The notes beneath the pieces were generated by a model. That model made no database searches. It saw nothing but the letters and a program-made list of their open reading frames with translations, and was not told where the DNA came from. A stretch of DNA of 64,000 nt, taken from positions 1 through 64,000 of the forward strand of contig JANOQM010000040.1 of assembly GCA_031422295.1 (NCBI GenBank). The letters run 5' to 3'. The first letter of the stretch is position 1. Every line of letters begins with the position of its first letter. This document shows positions 33,367-42,038 of the stretch, in pieces. Source of the DNA: JANOMH01 sp031422295 (GTDB taxonomy: Bacteria > Pseudomonadota > Alphaproteobacteria > Rhodobacterales > Rhodobacteraceae). Made by a program: the position numbers and the translations under genes.

Positions 33367-35393
33367 ACAGCGGGGCTAAGCAACCCCCGCCCCTTCAGCA
33401 GCGCCTCCACCCCCGGCATCCGGCCCCGGAACGCAGTATACAGCGCGGCCGCATCCTGCGACCCACCCGCCGACAGGATATGCTTTTCCAACCTTGCGGC
33501 CAAAACCGGATCAAACGGATCACCCGCCTCCTCGAACGCGGCAAAGGCATCAGCGTCCATCACTTCGGACCACATATAGCTGTAATAGCCGCTGGAATAT
33601 CCATCCCCGGCAAAGACATGCGCAAAATGCGGGGTGGCATGGCGCATCCGGATCGCATGCGGCATCCCCAGACTCTCCAGCACTTCGGCCTGTTTCTGCA
33701 TCGGATCAGCAGGCGCAGACCCCTCGTGAAACGCCAGATCGACCAAGGCGGATGACACATATTCCACCGTCTGAAATCCCATGTCATAGGTCGCGGCGTT
33801 CAGCATCCGGTCCAGCATATCCTTGGGCATCGGCTCGCCCGTCACCGCATGGGTGGCGAATTCGGACAGAACGGCAGGTACTTCCAGCCAATGCTCATAT
33901 AACTGGCTGGGCAGTTCGACAAAATCGCGGGCCACGGATGTGCCCGAAATGCTCTCATACGTCACATCCGACAACATCTGATGCAATGCATGGCCGAACT
34001 CGTGAAACAGAGTGCGGGCATCGTCATAGGACAACAGCGCCGGTTCGCCCGCCGAGGGTTTAGCGAAATTGCAGACATTGATCACATGCGGGGCGATAAC
34101 CCCAGCCAGCCGCTGCTGCGATTGCAGGGCCGTACACCACGCCCCGGAGAGCTTGGACCCACGGGCGAAATAGTCACCGATGAACACCGCGACATGGCGG
34201 CCCGCGCGCGTCACCTCCCAGGCCCGGGCATCGGGGTGATACAGCGGGGCCTGAACCGGCGCAAACTCCAGCCCGAACAGCCGGTTTGCACAGGCAAACT
34301 GCGCCTCGATCATCCGTTCCAACTGTAAATACGGCTTCAAAGCCGCCTCATCCAGATCATGCTCCGCCTGACGGCGCTTTTCGGAATAATACCGCCAATC
34401 CCATGGCTGCAACGGTCCGGCCACACCATCCACATGCAACATCGCCTCCAGCTTGGCCGCATCAGCCAGTGCCGCCGCACGGGCAGGCTGCCAAACCTGC
34501 ATCAGCAAATCGCGCACCGCCCCCGGTGTCCCCGCCATCTCGGTTTCCAGCTTGAAATCGGCAAAACTGCCATAGCCCAACAGCGCCGCCCGTTCATGCC
34601 GCAGCGCCAAAGTCTCCGCCGCAATCTCTCGGTTATCCGTAACGCCACCATTCGCGCCCCGCGCCACCCAGGCCTCATAGGCCCGCTCACGCAAGGCGCG
34701 TCGGGGCGAAAACTGCAAAAACGGCACGATCAGCGACCGCGACAGGGTCACAACCGGCCCGCCCGCAGCCGTTTCCGCACCCGCCGCCCGGGCGGTGGCG
34801 ACCACAAAATCCGGCAAGCCCACCAGATCGGCCTCGGCCAAAGGCATCACCCAGGCACGTTCATCGGCCAACAGATTTTGCGTAAACGCGGTGCCCAACA
34901 CCGCCAGCCGGGATTTGACCGCCGTCATCCGGTCCGCCGCGGCCCCCTCCAACTGCGCGCCAGACCGGACAAAGCCACGCCGGGTCAGCAGCAGCACACG
35001 GGCCTGTTCAGGGGTCAAATCCAAATCTTCGCGGCCTAACCACAGCGCCTCAACCCGGGCAAACAGCGCTTTGTTGGACGATACTTCCGACCCATAGGCA
35101 CTCAGCAATGGCGCAAAATCCCGCTCCAGCGCCTCACGTGCCGGATTGGAATCCGCCCCGGCGGCGGTCCAGAATGTCGATAACACCCGGTTCAGCCGGG
35201 CATCCGCCAGTTCCAGCGCCTCGACCGTATTGGCAAAACCGGGCGGCGCACTATTTCCGGCAATCGCCGCAATCGCCGCCCGCGCCTCAACCAAAGCAGC
35301 ATCCACTGCCGGGGCATAATCCGCGTCAGAAATCAGATCATAGGGCGGCAGGCCAAACGGGGTCTCCCAATGGGTCAGCAGCGGATTGGTCAT
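33363..35393 (-). CDS. M3 family oligopeptidase (Dcp/OpdA-like)
   Basis: A thimet-type zinc metallopeptidase (676 aa) that trims short peptides in the cytoplasm. The zinc motif HEFGHALHQM is clear in the C-terminal half, with FVELPSQLYEHW about 30 residues later supplying the third ligand. It has the full M3 length. The ATG at 35393 has AGGAG 7 bases upstream. Whether it is prolyl/dipeptidyl Dcp or oligopeptidase A cannot be decided here. It overlaps the CDF gene tail-to-tail by four bases. Confidence 0.92.
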   Translation of the reverse strand: MTNPLLTHWETPFGLPPYDLISDADYAPAVDAALVEARAAIAAIAGNSAPPGFANTVEALELADARLNRVLSTFWTAAGADSNPAREALERDFAPLLSAYGSEVSSNKALFARVEALWLGREDLDLTPEQARVLLLTRRGFVRSGAQLEGAAADRMTAVKSRLAVLGTAFTQNLLADERAWVMPLAEADLVGLPDFVVATARAAGAETAAGGPVVTLSRSLIVPFLQFSPRRALRERAYEAWVARGANGGVTDNREIAAETLALRHERAALLGYGSFADFKLETEMAGTPGAVRDLLMQVWQPARAAALADAAKLEAMLHVDGVAGPLQPWDWRYYSEKRRQAEHDLDEAALKPYLQLERMIEAQFACANRLFGLEFAPVQAPLYHPDARAWEVTRAGRHVAVFIGDYFARGSKLSGAWCTALQSQQRLAGVIAPHVINVCNFAKPSAGEPALLSYDDARTLFHEFGHALHQMLSDVTYESISGTSVARDFVELPSQLYEHWLEVPAVLSEFATHAVTGEPMPKDMLDRMLNAATYDMGFQTVEYVSSALVDLAFHEGSAPADPMQKQAEVLESLGMPHAIRMRHATPHFAHVFAGDGYSSGYYSYMWSEVMDADAFAAFEEAGDPFDPVLAARLEKHILSAGGSQDAAALYTAFRGRMPGVEALLKGRGLLSPAV

Positions 35394-35450
35394 CGCAAGT
35401 CTCCTTTGCCCGAAACCTAAGCCGCCCACAGGTCAGCTACCAGTCCACCC

Positions 35451-35484
35451 GTTTCTTTTGTTCAAAAATATCCCCGCCGGAGGC
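35451..35484 (-). repeat. Dispersed intergenic repeat, copy 2
   Basis: Read on the minus strand the element begins GCCTCCGGCGGGGATATTTT and ends in a run containing AACAAAAGAAAC. Its first 22 bases match the arms of the 12516-12599 inverted repeat with two changes; the tail differs. It lies between the amino-acid permease stop and the M3 peptidase start, in the same orientation as both genes. Confidence 0.75.
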
Positions 35485-35499
35485 ACCTTTCAGCCAAAG

Positions 35500-36297
35500 C
35501 TATCTTTGTGATTTCGCCCGCAACCGCTTTTCCACCCGCCGCAGCGCCAGCGACAGACAAATCGTCATGGTCAGATAAATCAGCGCCATCACATTATAGG
35601 TCTCAAGATAGCGAAAATTGCCCGCAGCCCAGGTTTTGCCCAGCTGGGTAATATCCGCCACGCCAACCACGGACACCAACGAACTGTCCTTGATCATCGC
35701 CACGAAATCATTGCCCAACGGGGGCAAAATAGTCCGAAACGCCTGCGGGAACACGATATGGCGAAAGCGTTGCCAGCGCGACAGGCCCAGCGCCTCGGCG
35801 GCCTCGATCTGGCCCTTGTCCACCGACAACAGGCCCGCACGGAACACTTCGGCCAGAAACGACGCATAGGCCAGGGTCAGGGCAATCACCGCCCGCCAGA
35901 TGAACGGAAAATCCCGGCCCGTGGCGGGGTCCATGCCCAGCGGGGCCGTGATCCAGTTCCACAGGGCGATCAGGCCGGGCGACAGCGCAAAGGCCACATA
36001 CAGCAGCAACACCATGATCGGAATGCCGCGCATCACCTCGACATAAAACCGGCTGATCTGGCGCAGAACAATCCAGCGCGACAATTGGCCAAGGGCCAGT
36101 GCCAGCCCCAGCAAACAGGCCAATGTGTAGGAAATCAGGGTCACATAAATGGTAATCCAGATGCCCTTGGCCATCACGCCCAGCACATTGGAATAATCTG
36201 CATTCGTGGCGACCCGGACAAACAGGAAAACGCCCGCCACCGCAACGATGACGAGCCACCATGGAAAATCCTCATCCTGCGACACAGGTCCGGTCAT
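35500..36297 (-). CDS. Polar amino-acid ABC transporter permease
   Basis: A 265-aa HisMQ-type inner-membrane permease. It has several hydrophobic spans, FYVEVMRGIPIMVLLLYVAF and the cytoplasmic EAA loop QIEAAEALGLSRWQRFRHIVFPQA that docks the ATPase. ATG at 36297 (MTGPVSQDEDFPWW) is preferred to GTG at 36303. It follows the binding-protein gene by 33 bases. No ATPase gene is adjacent, so the pair must use an ATPase encoded elsewhere. Confidence 0.9.
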   Translation of the reverse strand: MTGPVSQDEDFPWWLVIVAVAGVFLFVRVATNADYSNVLGVMAKGIWITIYVTLISYTLACLLGLALALGQLSRWIVLRQISRFYVEVMRGIPIMVLLLYVAFALSPGLIALWNWITAPLGMDPATGRDFPFIWRAVIALTLAYASFLAEVFRAGLLSVDKGQIEAAEALGLSRWQRFRHIVFPQAFRTILPPLGNDFVAMIKDSSLVSVVGVADITQLGKTWAAGNFRYLETYNVMALIYLTMTICLSLALRRVEKRLRAKSQR

Positions 36298-36330
36298 CAG
36301 CACCGCCGGCCAGAACCGGCAAGTCGCGCC

Positions 36331-37116
36331 TTATTCGCCGAACGAATAGTCAAGAAACCACTTGGTATTCAGCGCCTCCAGCGTGCCATCCGCCTGCATC
36401 GACGCAATCGCTGCATTCATCGGTGCCACCAGATCGGACCCTTTGGGAAAGATGAACCCGAAATCCTCGGTGCCCAGCGGCGAACCCACGATTTTCAGCC
36501 CGCCATCCGATGCGGCCACATAGCCATTGCCCGCGGTGCCATCGGTCAGCACCAGATCAACATCGCCCGCCTGCAGGGCCTGAACCGTTGCGCCAAAGGT
36601 CTCAAACAGCTTGATCCGCGGATTGGCCTCATCGCCGTCCAGCACTTCATAGACACCCACATAAAACGGGGTCGTCCCGGCCTGGGCCGCAATCAGCAAC
36701 TCCGGATTGGCCCCGAAACTGGCCGCATCGGCAAACCGTTCCTCATCACCGCGCACCATCATCACCATCTGACTGGTCATGTAGCTGTCAGAAAAATCGA
36801 CCAGCTCCTTGCGGTCATCACGGATCGTGATCCCGGTCATGCCCATATCGAACTGGCCCTCGGATACGGCAGGGATCATCGCATCCCAGCTGACATTCTG
36901 ATACACCACAGTGGCGTTCAGGCGCACCGCAATCTCGGCCATCGCATCATATTCCCAACCGACAGCCGCACCCGACGCATCGACAAACTGCAACGGCGGA
37001 TAGGCGTTTTCGGTCACGACAACAATCTCGCGGCCTGCCAGATCGGGCAGGTCCTGCGCCAGAACGGCGGTCCCCAGCAGCATGGCGCTGGCGGCAAAGG
37101 TGGCAAACAGTTTCAT
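36331..37116 (-). CDS. Polar amino-acid ABC transporter binding protein (family 3)
   Basis: A 261-aa periplasmic binding protein. Signal peptide MKLFATFAASAMLLGTAVLAQ, then VVTENAYPPLQFVDASGAAVGWEYDAM, MGMTGITIRDDRKELVDFSDSYM and LNTKWFLDY at the C-terminus, standard for the family 3 (lysine/arginine/ornithine-like) receptors. It is first in a two-gene unit with the permease. Ligand probably a polar amino acid, not resolvable further. Confidence 0.9.
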   Translation of the reverse strand: MKLFATFAASAMLLGTAVLAQDLPDLAGREIVVVTENAYPPLQFVDASGAAVGWEYDAMAEIAVRLNATVVYQNVSWDAMIPAVSEGQFDMGMTGITIRDDRKELVDFSDSYMTSQMVMMVRGDEERFADAASFGANPELLIAAQAGTTPFYVGVYEVLDGDEANPRIKLFETFGATVQALQAGDVDLVLTDGTAGNGYVAASDGGLKIVGSPLGTEDFGFIFPKGSDLVAPMNAAIASMQADGTLEALNTKWFLDYSFGE

Positions 37117-37291
37117 CTCACATCACTCCCCGGTGTTGAACTAAGGGCCGAGTATGGCGTCTGGCACAGCCTTGGCAAGCCGCCAGTTGCACAATCCCTA
37201 CCGCCGCCCCGGCAATTTTGCGGGCTATTGCCCAAATTCTGTTACCCGATCCGCCTCACCTGCCCTCAGCTGCACCAAAATAAGCCTGCCG

Positions 37292-37693
37292 ATGCGCCTG
37301 CCCCGGATCGCATTGCCCCTCACCCTGATCGCCAGTGCCGCCAGCCCACCGGACCCCGTCGAACTCCGGATCATGACCTATAATATCTGGTATGGCGGGG
37401 TGCAGGTCGATTTCAACCAGACGATCGCGGCCATTCGTCTGGCCGATCCGGATATCGCCGGCCTGCAGGAACCTGACGGGAACACCCAAGCGATCGCCGC
37501 CGCCGCAGGCTATTCACCCGACCTCTACAACTCCCTCGCCTTCGCCTATACCGGGGCGACATTGGAGGGGGACATGACCCGCACCCCCGACCTGTATGAC
37601 GCCGAACTGACACCGGGACACTACAAAGCGCGGCTCATGGCCGACGACCACTACGCCGTACAAGCCGTGGCCCCGTTCACGGTGACGGAGTAG
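37292..37693 (+). pseudogene. Remnant of an endonuclease/exonuclease/phosphatase family gene
   Basis: A 133-aa frame that joins the first strand region of an EEP-fold enzyme (RIMTYNIWYGGVQVDFNQTIAAIRLADPDIAGLQEPDG, with the catalytic Asn and Glu) directly to what looks like the end of a longer protein (DLYDAELTPGHYKARLMADDHYAVQAVAPFTVTE). The catalytic His/Asp-containing core of about 200 or more residues expected between them is absent. The reading frame is intact, so it appears to be an in-frame internal deletion. A hydrophobic N-terminus MRLPRIALPLTLIASAAS suggests export of the ancestor. Confidence 0.65.
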
Positions 37694-37695
37694 CC

Positions 37696-38463
37696 CTATA
37701 ACTGCACATGCACATGGTCATCATGCCGGGCAGCACGGCAGCCCTGAAACCGCAATCGCGGATGAGCCAGACCCAGCGACGTGGCCAGCGGCGGCTCAAA
37801 GAACACCTTGCCCGTCCGTGGATCGGCCAGCAGGGCATTGACCAAAGCCGCGGTGCGCCCCGGCTCCAGCCGCCTGTCGGGGAACAGGGGGGCGAGCCAG
37901 CCCATATCCCAGCGCAGGGTCAACCAAACCGGCGGGCATGGGTCCGCGCCCACCGGTTCGAACGCCCAATAGCCAACAGGCGACCGGGTCCGCCCCGGCA
38001 GGTATGTGCCATCGGGGTCACTGTAATAATAGGCAAAATCCAGCTTTTCTCCATCATCATGCGACACATGCGGCAGCAGCGGCATGCCGTCGAAAAATGG
38101 AAAATTCCCGTCCAGCGCCAAAGTGACCGTGCCGGGATAGGCGGCAGCAACGATATCGGCTGTGTCCTGCGCCAGATCGGCCATCTCGGGTGTCACATAC
38201 TGGCGCATCAGCACGCAATACAGCGGCGACTGCATGCGCAAAACCTCGCCATTACAGGGCAAAGGCACCCGGCCCGCCAAAGGCGCTGACACATAGGCAA
38301 GCCCCCAGATCAGGCCATAGGCCAACGGAAACACCAGCCAGCGGCGGCGAAATGGCAAGGCGATAAGCCAGGCCAGCCCGCCGAGTTGGGTCAGAACGGT
38401 CAGGACAAGTAAAATCAAACCATGTCCCACAAGTCGGATCATTTTGCCCCACAAACCGGACAA
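37696..38463 (-). CDS. Membrane-anchored protein with LAS-peptidase-like metal motifs
   Basis: A 255-aa protein with two N-terminal transmembrane segments (about residues 10-34 and 41-60), then a periplasmic domain. HVSHDDGEKLDFAYYY near residue 131 and the C-terminal RHDDHVHVQL recall the zinc ligands HxxxxxxD and HxH of LAS-type murein peptidases (MepA, VanX, D,D-carboxypeptidases). I do not recognise the gene by name; the peptidase role is inferred from these motifs only. It overlaps the moeB 3' end by 25 bases, so it is the last gene of coaBC-dut-moeB. Confidence 0.6.
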   Translation of the reverse strand: MSGLWGKMIRLVGHGLILLVLTVLTQLGGLAWLIALPFRRRWLVFPLAYGLIWGLAYVSAPLAGRVPLPCNGEVLRMQSPLYCVLMRQYVTPEMADLAQDTADIVAAAYPGTVTLALDGNFPFFDGMPLLPHVSHDDGEKLDFAYYYSDPDGTYLPGRTRSPVGYWAFEPVGADPCPPVWLTLRWDMGWLAPLFPDRRLEPGRTAALVNALLADPRTGKVFFEPPLATSLGLAHPRLRFQGCRAARHDDHVHVQL

Positions 38464-39473
38464 TCCGCCCGCTTCTTCACCCCGATAATCCGGACCTCAG
38501 CATACAGCGCATCGTAAATCAGCAACCGCCCGCGCAACCCCGCACCGGCCCCGGTTATCAGCTTGACCGCCTCCACCGCCAGCATCGCGCCCACCACCCC
38601 CGGCAACGGCCCCAACACCCCGGCCTCGGCACAACTTGGCACCAGCACCGGGTCCGGGGCCACCGGGAATACACAGGCATAACACGGCGCACCACGGGCC
38701 GGATCATAGACCGATATCTGCCCCTCCCACTGGGTCAAAGCCGCCGCAATCAACGGCTTACCCAAGGCCACACAGGTCGCATTCACCAAATAACGAGTCT
38801 CAAAATTATCCGACCCCTCAAGGATCAGGTCATACTCCCCAAACAACCCCGCCGCGATGTCAGCAGTCAGACGGCGCTGATACGGGCGGACAGTGACGAA
38901 CGGATTCTGCGCGACCATCGCCGCCACCGCCGACATCACCTTGGGGGTTCCGATCATCGCATCCGTATGAATAACCTGCCGCTGCAGATTGGCATTCTCG
39001 ACCAGATCATCGTCAATCAGCCCGATGGTGCCGACCCCGGCAGCGGCGAGATATTGCAACACAGGCGACCCCAGCCCGCCCGCGCCCACCACCAGCACCT
39101 TCGCGTCGCGCAACGCCTTCTGCCCCGGCCCGCCAATCTCGCGCAGCGCAATATGGCGGGCATAGCGGCCCAGTTCGGTCTGCGAAAACCGGCCCGGCAC
39201 CACAGTCTCCGGCGCAGGCTCAACCCGGCCCCGCAACCAGCCCAGCCCGGCGCGATAGGCCCAGACCACCGCACCAAACCCCAATATCAACAACCACAGC
39301 GCCGGCTCCCCCCCTGTCGCCTCGCGCAACGGATGCCCATCCGGCAGCACAAGCTGCCCCAAAAGAACCGCCGCAAACAACAGCCCCAGCATCACGAAAC
39401 GGGGGCCACGCGGCGTGCCCATCGCCGCCCCGATCCCCCACAAGGCGGCCGCCATCACCGCAACAAGGATCAA
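38439..39473 (-). CDS. moeB: Molybdopterin-synthase adenylyltransferase with N-terminal membrane region
   Basis: E1-like enzyme that adenylates the C-terminus of MoaD (or ThiS) for sulfur transfer (344 aa). Nucleotide motif VLVVGAGGLGSPVLQYLAAAG near residue 126 and NLQRQVIH, the catalytic cysteine in PSCAEAGVLGPLPG, and zinc cysteines CYAC and CPVC. Ahead of it are about 80 residues with two or three hydrophobic segments, so the enzyme is probably membrane-attached. Molybdenum cofactor demand from xdhB in the same window is consistent. It begins in a 4-base overlap with dut. Confidence 0.88.
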   Translation of the reverse strand: MILVAVMAAALWGIGAAMGTPRGPRFVMLGLLFAAVLLGQLVLPDGHPLREATGGEPALWLLILGFGAVVWAYRAGLGWLRGRVEPAPETVVPGRFSQTELGRYARHIALREIGGPGQKALRDAKVLVVGAGGLGSPVLQYLAAAGVGTIGLIDDDLVENANLQRQVIHTDAMIGTPKVMSAVAAMVAQNPFVTVRPYQRRLTADIAAGLFGEYDLILEGSDNFETRYLVNATCVALGKPLIAAALTQWEGQISVYDPARGAPCYACVFPVAPDPVLVPSCAEAGVLGPLPGVVGAMLAVEAVKLITGAGAGLRGRLLIYDALYAEVRIIGVKKRADCPVCGAK

Positions 39474-39937
39474 GATCCCACCCCAGTTGACCCAAAACCG
39501 CCCGGGCCCCGCACCGTCTCAGACAGCGCCGCCACCATCACAAACCCGGCCTGCAGCACCGGGGCCAGCACCATCTGTGCGATCCGCATCCCATGCGTCA
39601 CCACAAACGGCGCGGGCCCCCCGTTCAGCACAATCACCCCCACCGGCCCCCGGTAATCACTGTCAATCGTGCCCGGCGCATTGGGCAACATGATCCCATG
39701 CTTCAACGCAAGGCCCGACCGCGGCCTGATCTGCACCTCAAACCCCACCGGCACCGCCATGCGCAGCCCGGTCGGCACCAGCATGATCGCGCCCGGCGCA
39801 ATGGTCAGCCCGGCCGCGCGGTCTGCGGCCAGCAGGTTGGCGCAAATATCCGCCCCCGCCGCCCCCGCGGTCTGATAGGCGGGCAATGGCAGGTCACAGT
39901 CGGCCCCGTCATCCCAAACCAGCCGGATCACCTGCAC
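39470..39937 (-). CDS. dut: dUTP diphosphatase
   Basis: Hydrolyses dUTP to dUMP, keeping uracil out of DNA and feeding thymidylate synthesis. All five family motifs are readable in 155 aa: AGADICANL, PRSGLALKHGI, NAPGTIDSDYRGPVGVIV, RIAQMVLAPV and the C-terminal GPGGFGSTG arm. Overlaps moeB by ATGA. The intergenic repeat copy at 39952-39987 separates it from coaBC. Confidence 0.97.
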   Translation of the reverse strand: MQVIRLVWDDGADCDLPLPAYQTAGAAGADICANLLAADRAAGLTIAPGAIMLVPTGLRMAVPVGFEVQIRPRSGLALKHGIMLPNAPGTIDSDYRGPVGVIVLNGGPAPFVVTHGMRIAQMVLAPVLQAGFVMVAALSETVRGPGGFGSTGVGS

Positions 39938-39951
39938 ATTTGTGTCCTTGT

Positions 39952-39987
39952 CATTCTTTTGTTCCTAAATATCCCCGCGCGGCGCGC
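39952..39987 (-). repeat. Dispersed intergenic repeat, copy 3 (diverged)
   Basis: On the minus strand the element reads a GC palindrome (GCGCGCCGCGCG) followed by GGGATATTTAGGAACAAAAGA. The core GGGATATTT...GAACAAAAGAA matches copy 2 at 35451-35484. It begins just after the coaBC stop and ends about 15 bases before the dut start, in gene orientation. Confidence 0.65.
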
Positions 39988-39988
39988 A

Positions 39989-41188
39989 TCAAAGTTCTTC
40001 CTTCAATGCGTCCACAATGCGCAGCGCCAGCCGCCGTGCGACCTCGACCTTGGCCATCCGCGGCCACGCATCAGCCCCTTGCGCCGTAATCAACGTCACC
40101 GCATTCTCAGCCCCGCCCATGATCCCGGTGGCAGGCGACACATCATTGGCGACGATCCAGTCACAGCCCTTGCGGACCCGTTTGGCCGTGGCATGGGCCA
40201 GCACATCATCTGTCTCGGCAGCAAAGCCCACAACCAGCCGGGGACGACCGGCCTGCATCTGCGCCACCTCGGCCAAAATATCGTCAGTCTCGGTAAATTC
40301 CAAAACCGGCAAAGCACCCTTCTGCTTCTTGATCTTCTGCGCCGACGCCGCCACCCGCCAATCCGCCACAGCCGCCGCAAACACCGCCACATCGGCAGGC
40401 AATGCGGCCCGCACCGCGCCCAGCATCTGCGCCGCAGTCTCGACCCGCACCACATGCACCCCCAATGGCGGCGGCACCGATGCGGGCCCCGTGACAAAAG
40501 TCACCTCTGCGCCCAACCCCGCCAAAGCCACCGCAATCGCCGTGCCCTGCGCGCCGGACGAGCGGTTAGCGATATAGCGCACCGGATCAATCGGCTCATG
40601 CGTCGGGCCAGAGGTGACCAGCGCATGCACCCCCTTCAGCGGCCCATCCGCCAAAGCCGCCTCAATCGCTGCCACAATCTCCAGCGGCTCGGCCATCCGG
40701 CCCGGTCCATATTCACCGCAAGCCATATCGCCGTCATTCGGCCCGACGACCAGAATCCCATCCGCCAACAACTGCGCCAGATTGCGTTGCGTCGCCGCAT
40801 GGGTCCACATCCGGACATTCATCGCCGGGGCCAACAACACCCGCTTGTCGGTAGCCAGCAGCAATGTCGTGGCCAGATCATCCGCCAGCCCGCCCGCCAT
40901 CCGGGCCATGATATGGGCGGTGGCCGGGGCCACAACGATCAGATCAGCGGCACGGGACAGCTCGATATGGCCCATCTCCGCCTCGGCGGTCAGATCAAAC
41001 AGATCGGTGTAAACCTTGACCCCCGCCAATGCCGACACCGACAAAGGCGTCACAAACTGCGCCCCGCCCCGGGTCAGCACCGGCGTCACCGTCACCCCCC
41101 GCTCGCGCAGGCGGCGGATCAGGTCCAGCGCCTTGAACGCCGCAATGCCGCCCGCAATGATCAGAAGAATGTGTTTTCCGGCCAGCAT
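39989..41188 (-). CDS. coaBC: Bifunctional phosphopantothenoylcysteine decarboxylase/synthetase
   Basis: Catalyses two steps of coenzyme A synthesis (399 aa). The N-terminal CoaC half has the flavin-binding IIAGGIAAFKALDLIRRL, the active-site APAMNVRMW loop and CGEYGPGRMAEP; the C-terminal CoaB half starts at ALVTSGPTHEPIDPVRYIANRSSG near residue 190 and holds IVANDVSP with the catalytic Lys/Asn region. The window also has panB and panC, so three consecutive steps of the pathway are encoded in two places. Upstream of dut. Confidence 0.97.
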   Translation of the reverse strand: MLAGKHILLIIAGGIAAFKALDLIRRLRERGVTVTPVLTRGGAQFVTPLSVSALAGVKVYTDLFDLTAEAEMGHIELSRAADLIVVAPATAHIMARMAGGLADDLATTLLLATDKRVLLAPAMNVRMWTHAATQRNLAQLLADGILVVGPNDGDMACGEYGPGRMAEPLEIVAAIEAALADGPLKGVHALVTSGPTHEPIDPVRYIANRSSGAQGTAIAVALAGLGAEVTFVTGPASVPPPLGVHVVRVETAAQMLGAVRAALPADVAVFAAAVADWRVAASAQKIKKQKGALPVLEFTETDDILAEVAQMQAGRPRLVVGFAAETDDVLAHATAKRVRKGCDWIVANDVSPATGIMGGAENAVTLITAQGADAWPRMAKVEVARRLALRIVDALKEEL

Positions 41189-41252
41189 TTGCGTCCCTTC
41201 GGAAAGTCTCGGGCCACATTAGTCGGATGCGGCAACCGGTGCAATCGCGGGG

Positions 41253-42038
41253 CTACTCAAACGCCAGACAGGGATCAGGCCGGTCAAGCGGCGCAGTCAC
41301 ATTGACCGCATCAAACGGCGCGTCAGGATCAGCGCTTTCCATCTGGCCCAGCGACCAGACCTGCAAATCCGGCCTGGCGGCGCGTATCGCGGCTGGCACC
41401 CCGATATCCGTGCGGGCATGGCCGGTGCCGGTAATCAGGATCACCGGGCCGCCGAGGCGGTCAAAGGCGTCGATCACAGCCCAGGCGAATGACGCATCCC
41501 GCACCCGTTGCACCTCGACCATGCCGGGCAGCAGGTCTGGCGGCAAAGCACCGCAATGGGCGGCTGCCTGCTCTGCCTCGCGGGCTTGTTGGTCAGTGGG
41601 GGTCAGCGGCGTCAGGCCAAATTCCACTGCATCAGGACCAAAGGCTACGGCTGCACCTGCGTCGATTGCCGTCTGCATCCGGTCTTGCGATATCGCTGCA
41701 CCTAGCACAAGCGATCCCGGCGAGGCCGCAAAAACCGGGGCGTAGATCGCAAAATCGGGCCAGCCAGCAGCCTCCCAGCGCAAAACTTCCCCTAATTCGC
41801 TAACGTCGCCACCATCCCATTCTCTCAGTCGCAGAATCTGGTTGGCGGTCAGCATTTCAAAGACCAAGCCCGTCGGGCGCACCGTGGCAATGATCTTGGC
41901 CTGATACAGGTGGTGCGCCGGGTTATCATGCACTTCACCCAGCACCAGAACATCAGCCCCGGCCCAAGGCGCATCTTGGGCCGGGGCTTGGACCGGAGCG
42001 ATCCCGGCGCAGACCAGTAAAACCGCCACAAACCTCAT
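41253..42038 (-). CDS. ChaN family (heme/iron-linked) exported protein
   Basis: A 261-aa protein of the ChaN/Tiki-like superfamily. Signal peptide MRFVAVLLVCAGIAPVQAPAQ; the N-terminal Cys is not in a good lipobox, so it may be soluble. The motif VLVLGEVHDNPAHHLYQA near residue 30 and ITGTGHARTDIGVP near residue 205 are family hallmarks; Campylobacter ChaN binds two stacked hemes. Its ATG overlaps the rpoH stop (ATGA), so it is translated with the heat-shock-type sigma factor. Confidence 0.82.
   Translation of the reverse strand: MRFVAVLLVCAGIAPVQAPAQDAPWAGADVLVLGEVHDNPAHHLYQAKIIATVRPTGLVFEMLTANQILRLREWDGGDVSELGEVLRWEAAGWPDFAIYAPVFAASPGSLVLGAAISQDRMQTAIDAGAAVAFGPDAVEFGLTPLTPTDQQAREAEQAAAHCGALPPDLLPGMVEVQRVRDASFAWAVIDAFDRLGGPVILITGTGHARTDIGVPAAIRAARPDLQVWSLGQMESADPDAPFDAVNVTAPLDRPDPCLAFE

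Noticed and set aside
35758..37383. 541-residue plus-strand open frame opposite the amino-acid importer genes
   Set aside because: It is a shadow of two well-supported minus-strand genes and has low-complexity Arg/His/Gln content.
39593..41305. 570-residue plus-strand open frame opposite dut and coaBC
   Set aside because: Composition is extreme (Arg/His/Pro) and both strands' real genes have all family motifs; no ribosome site or homology supports it.
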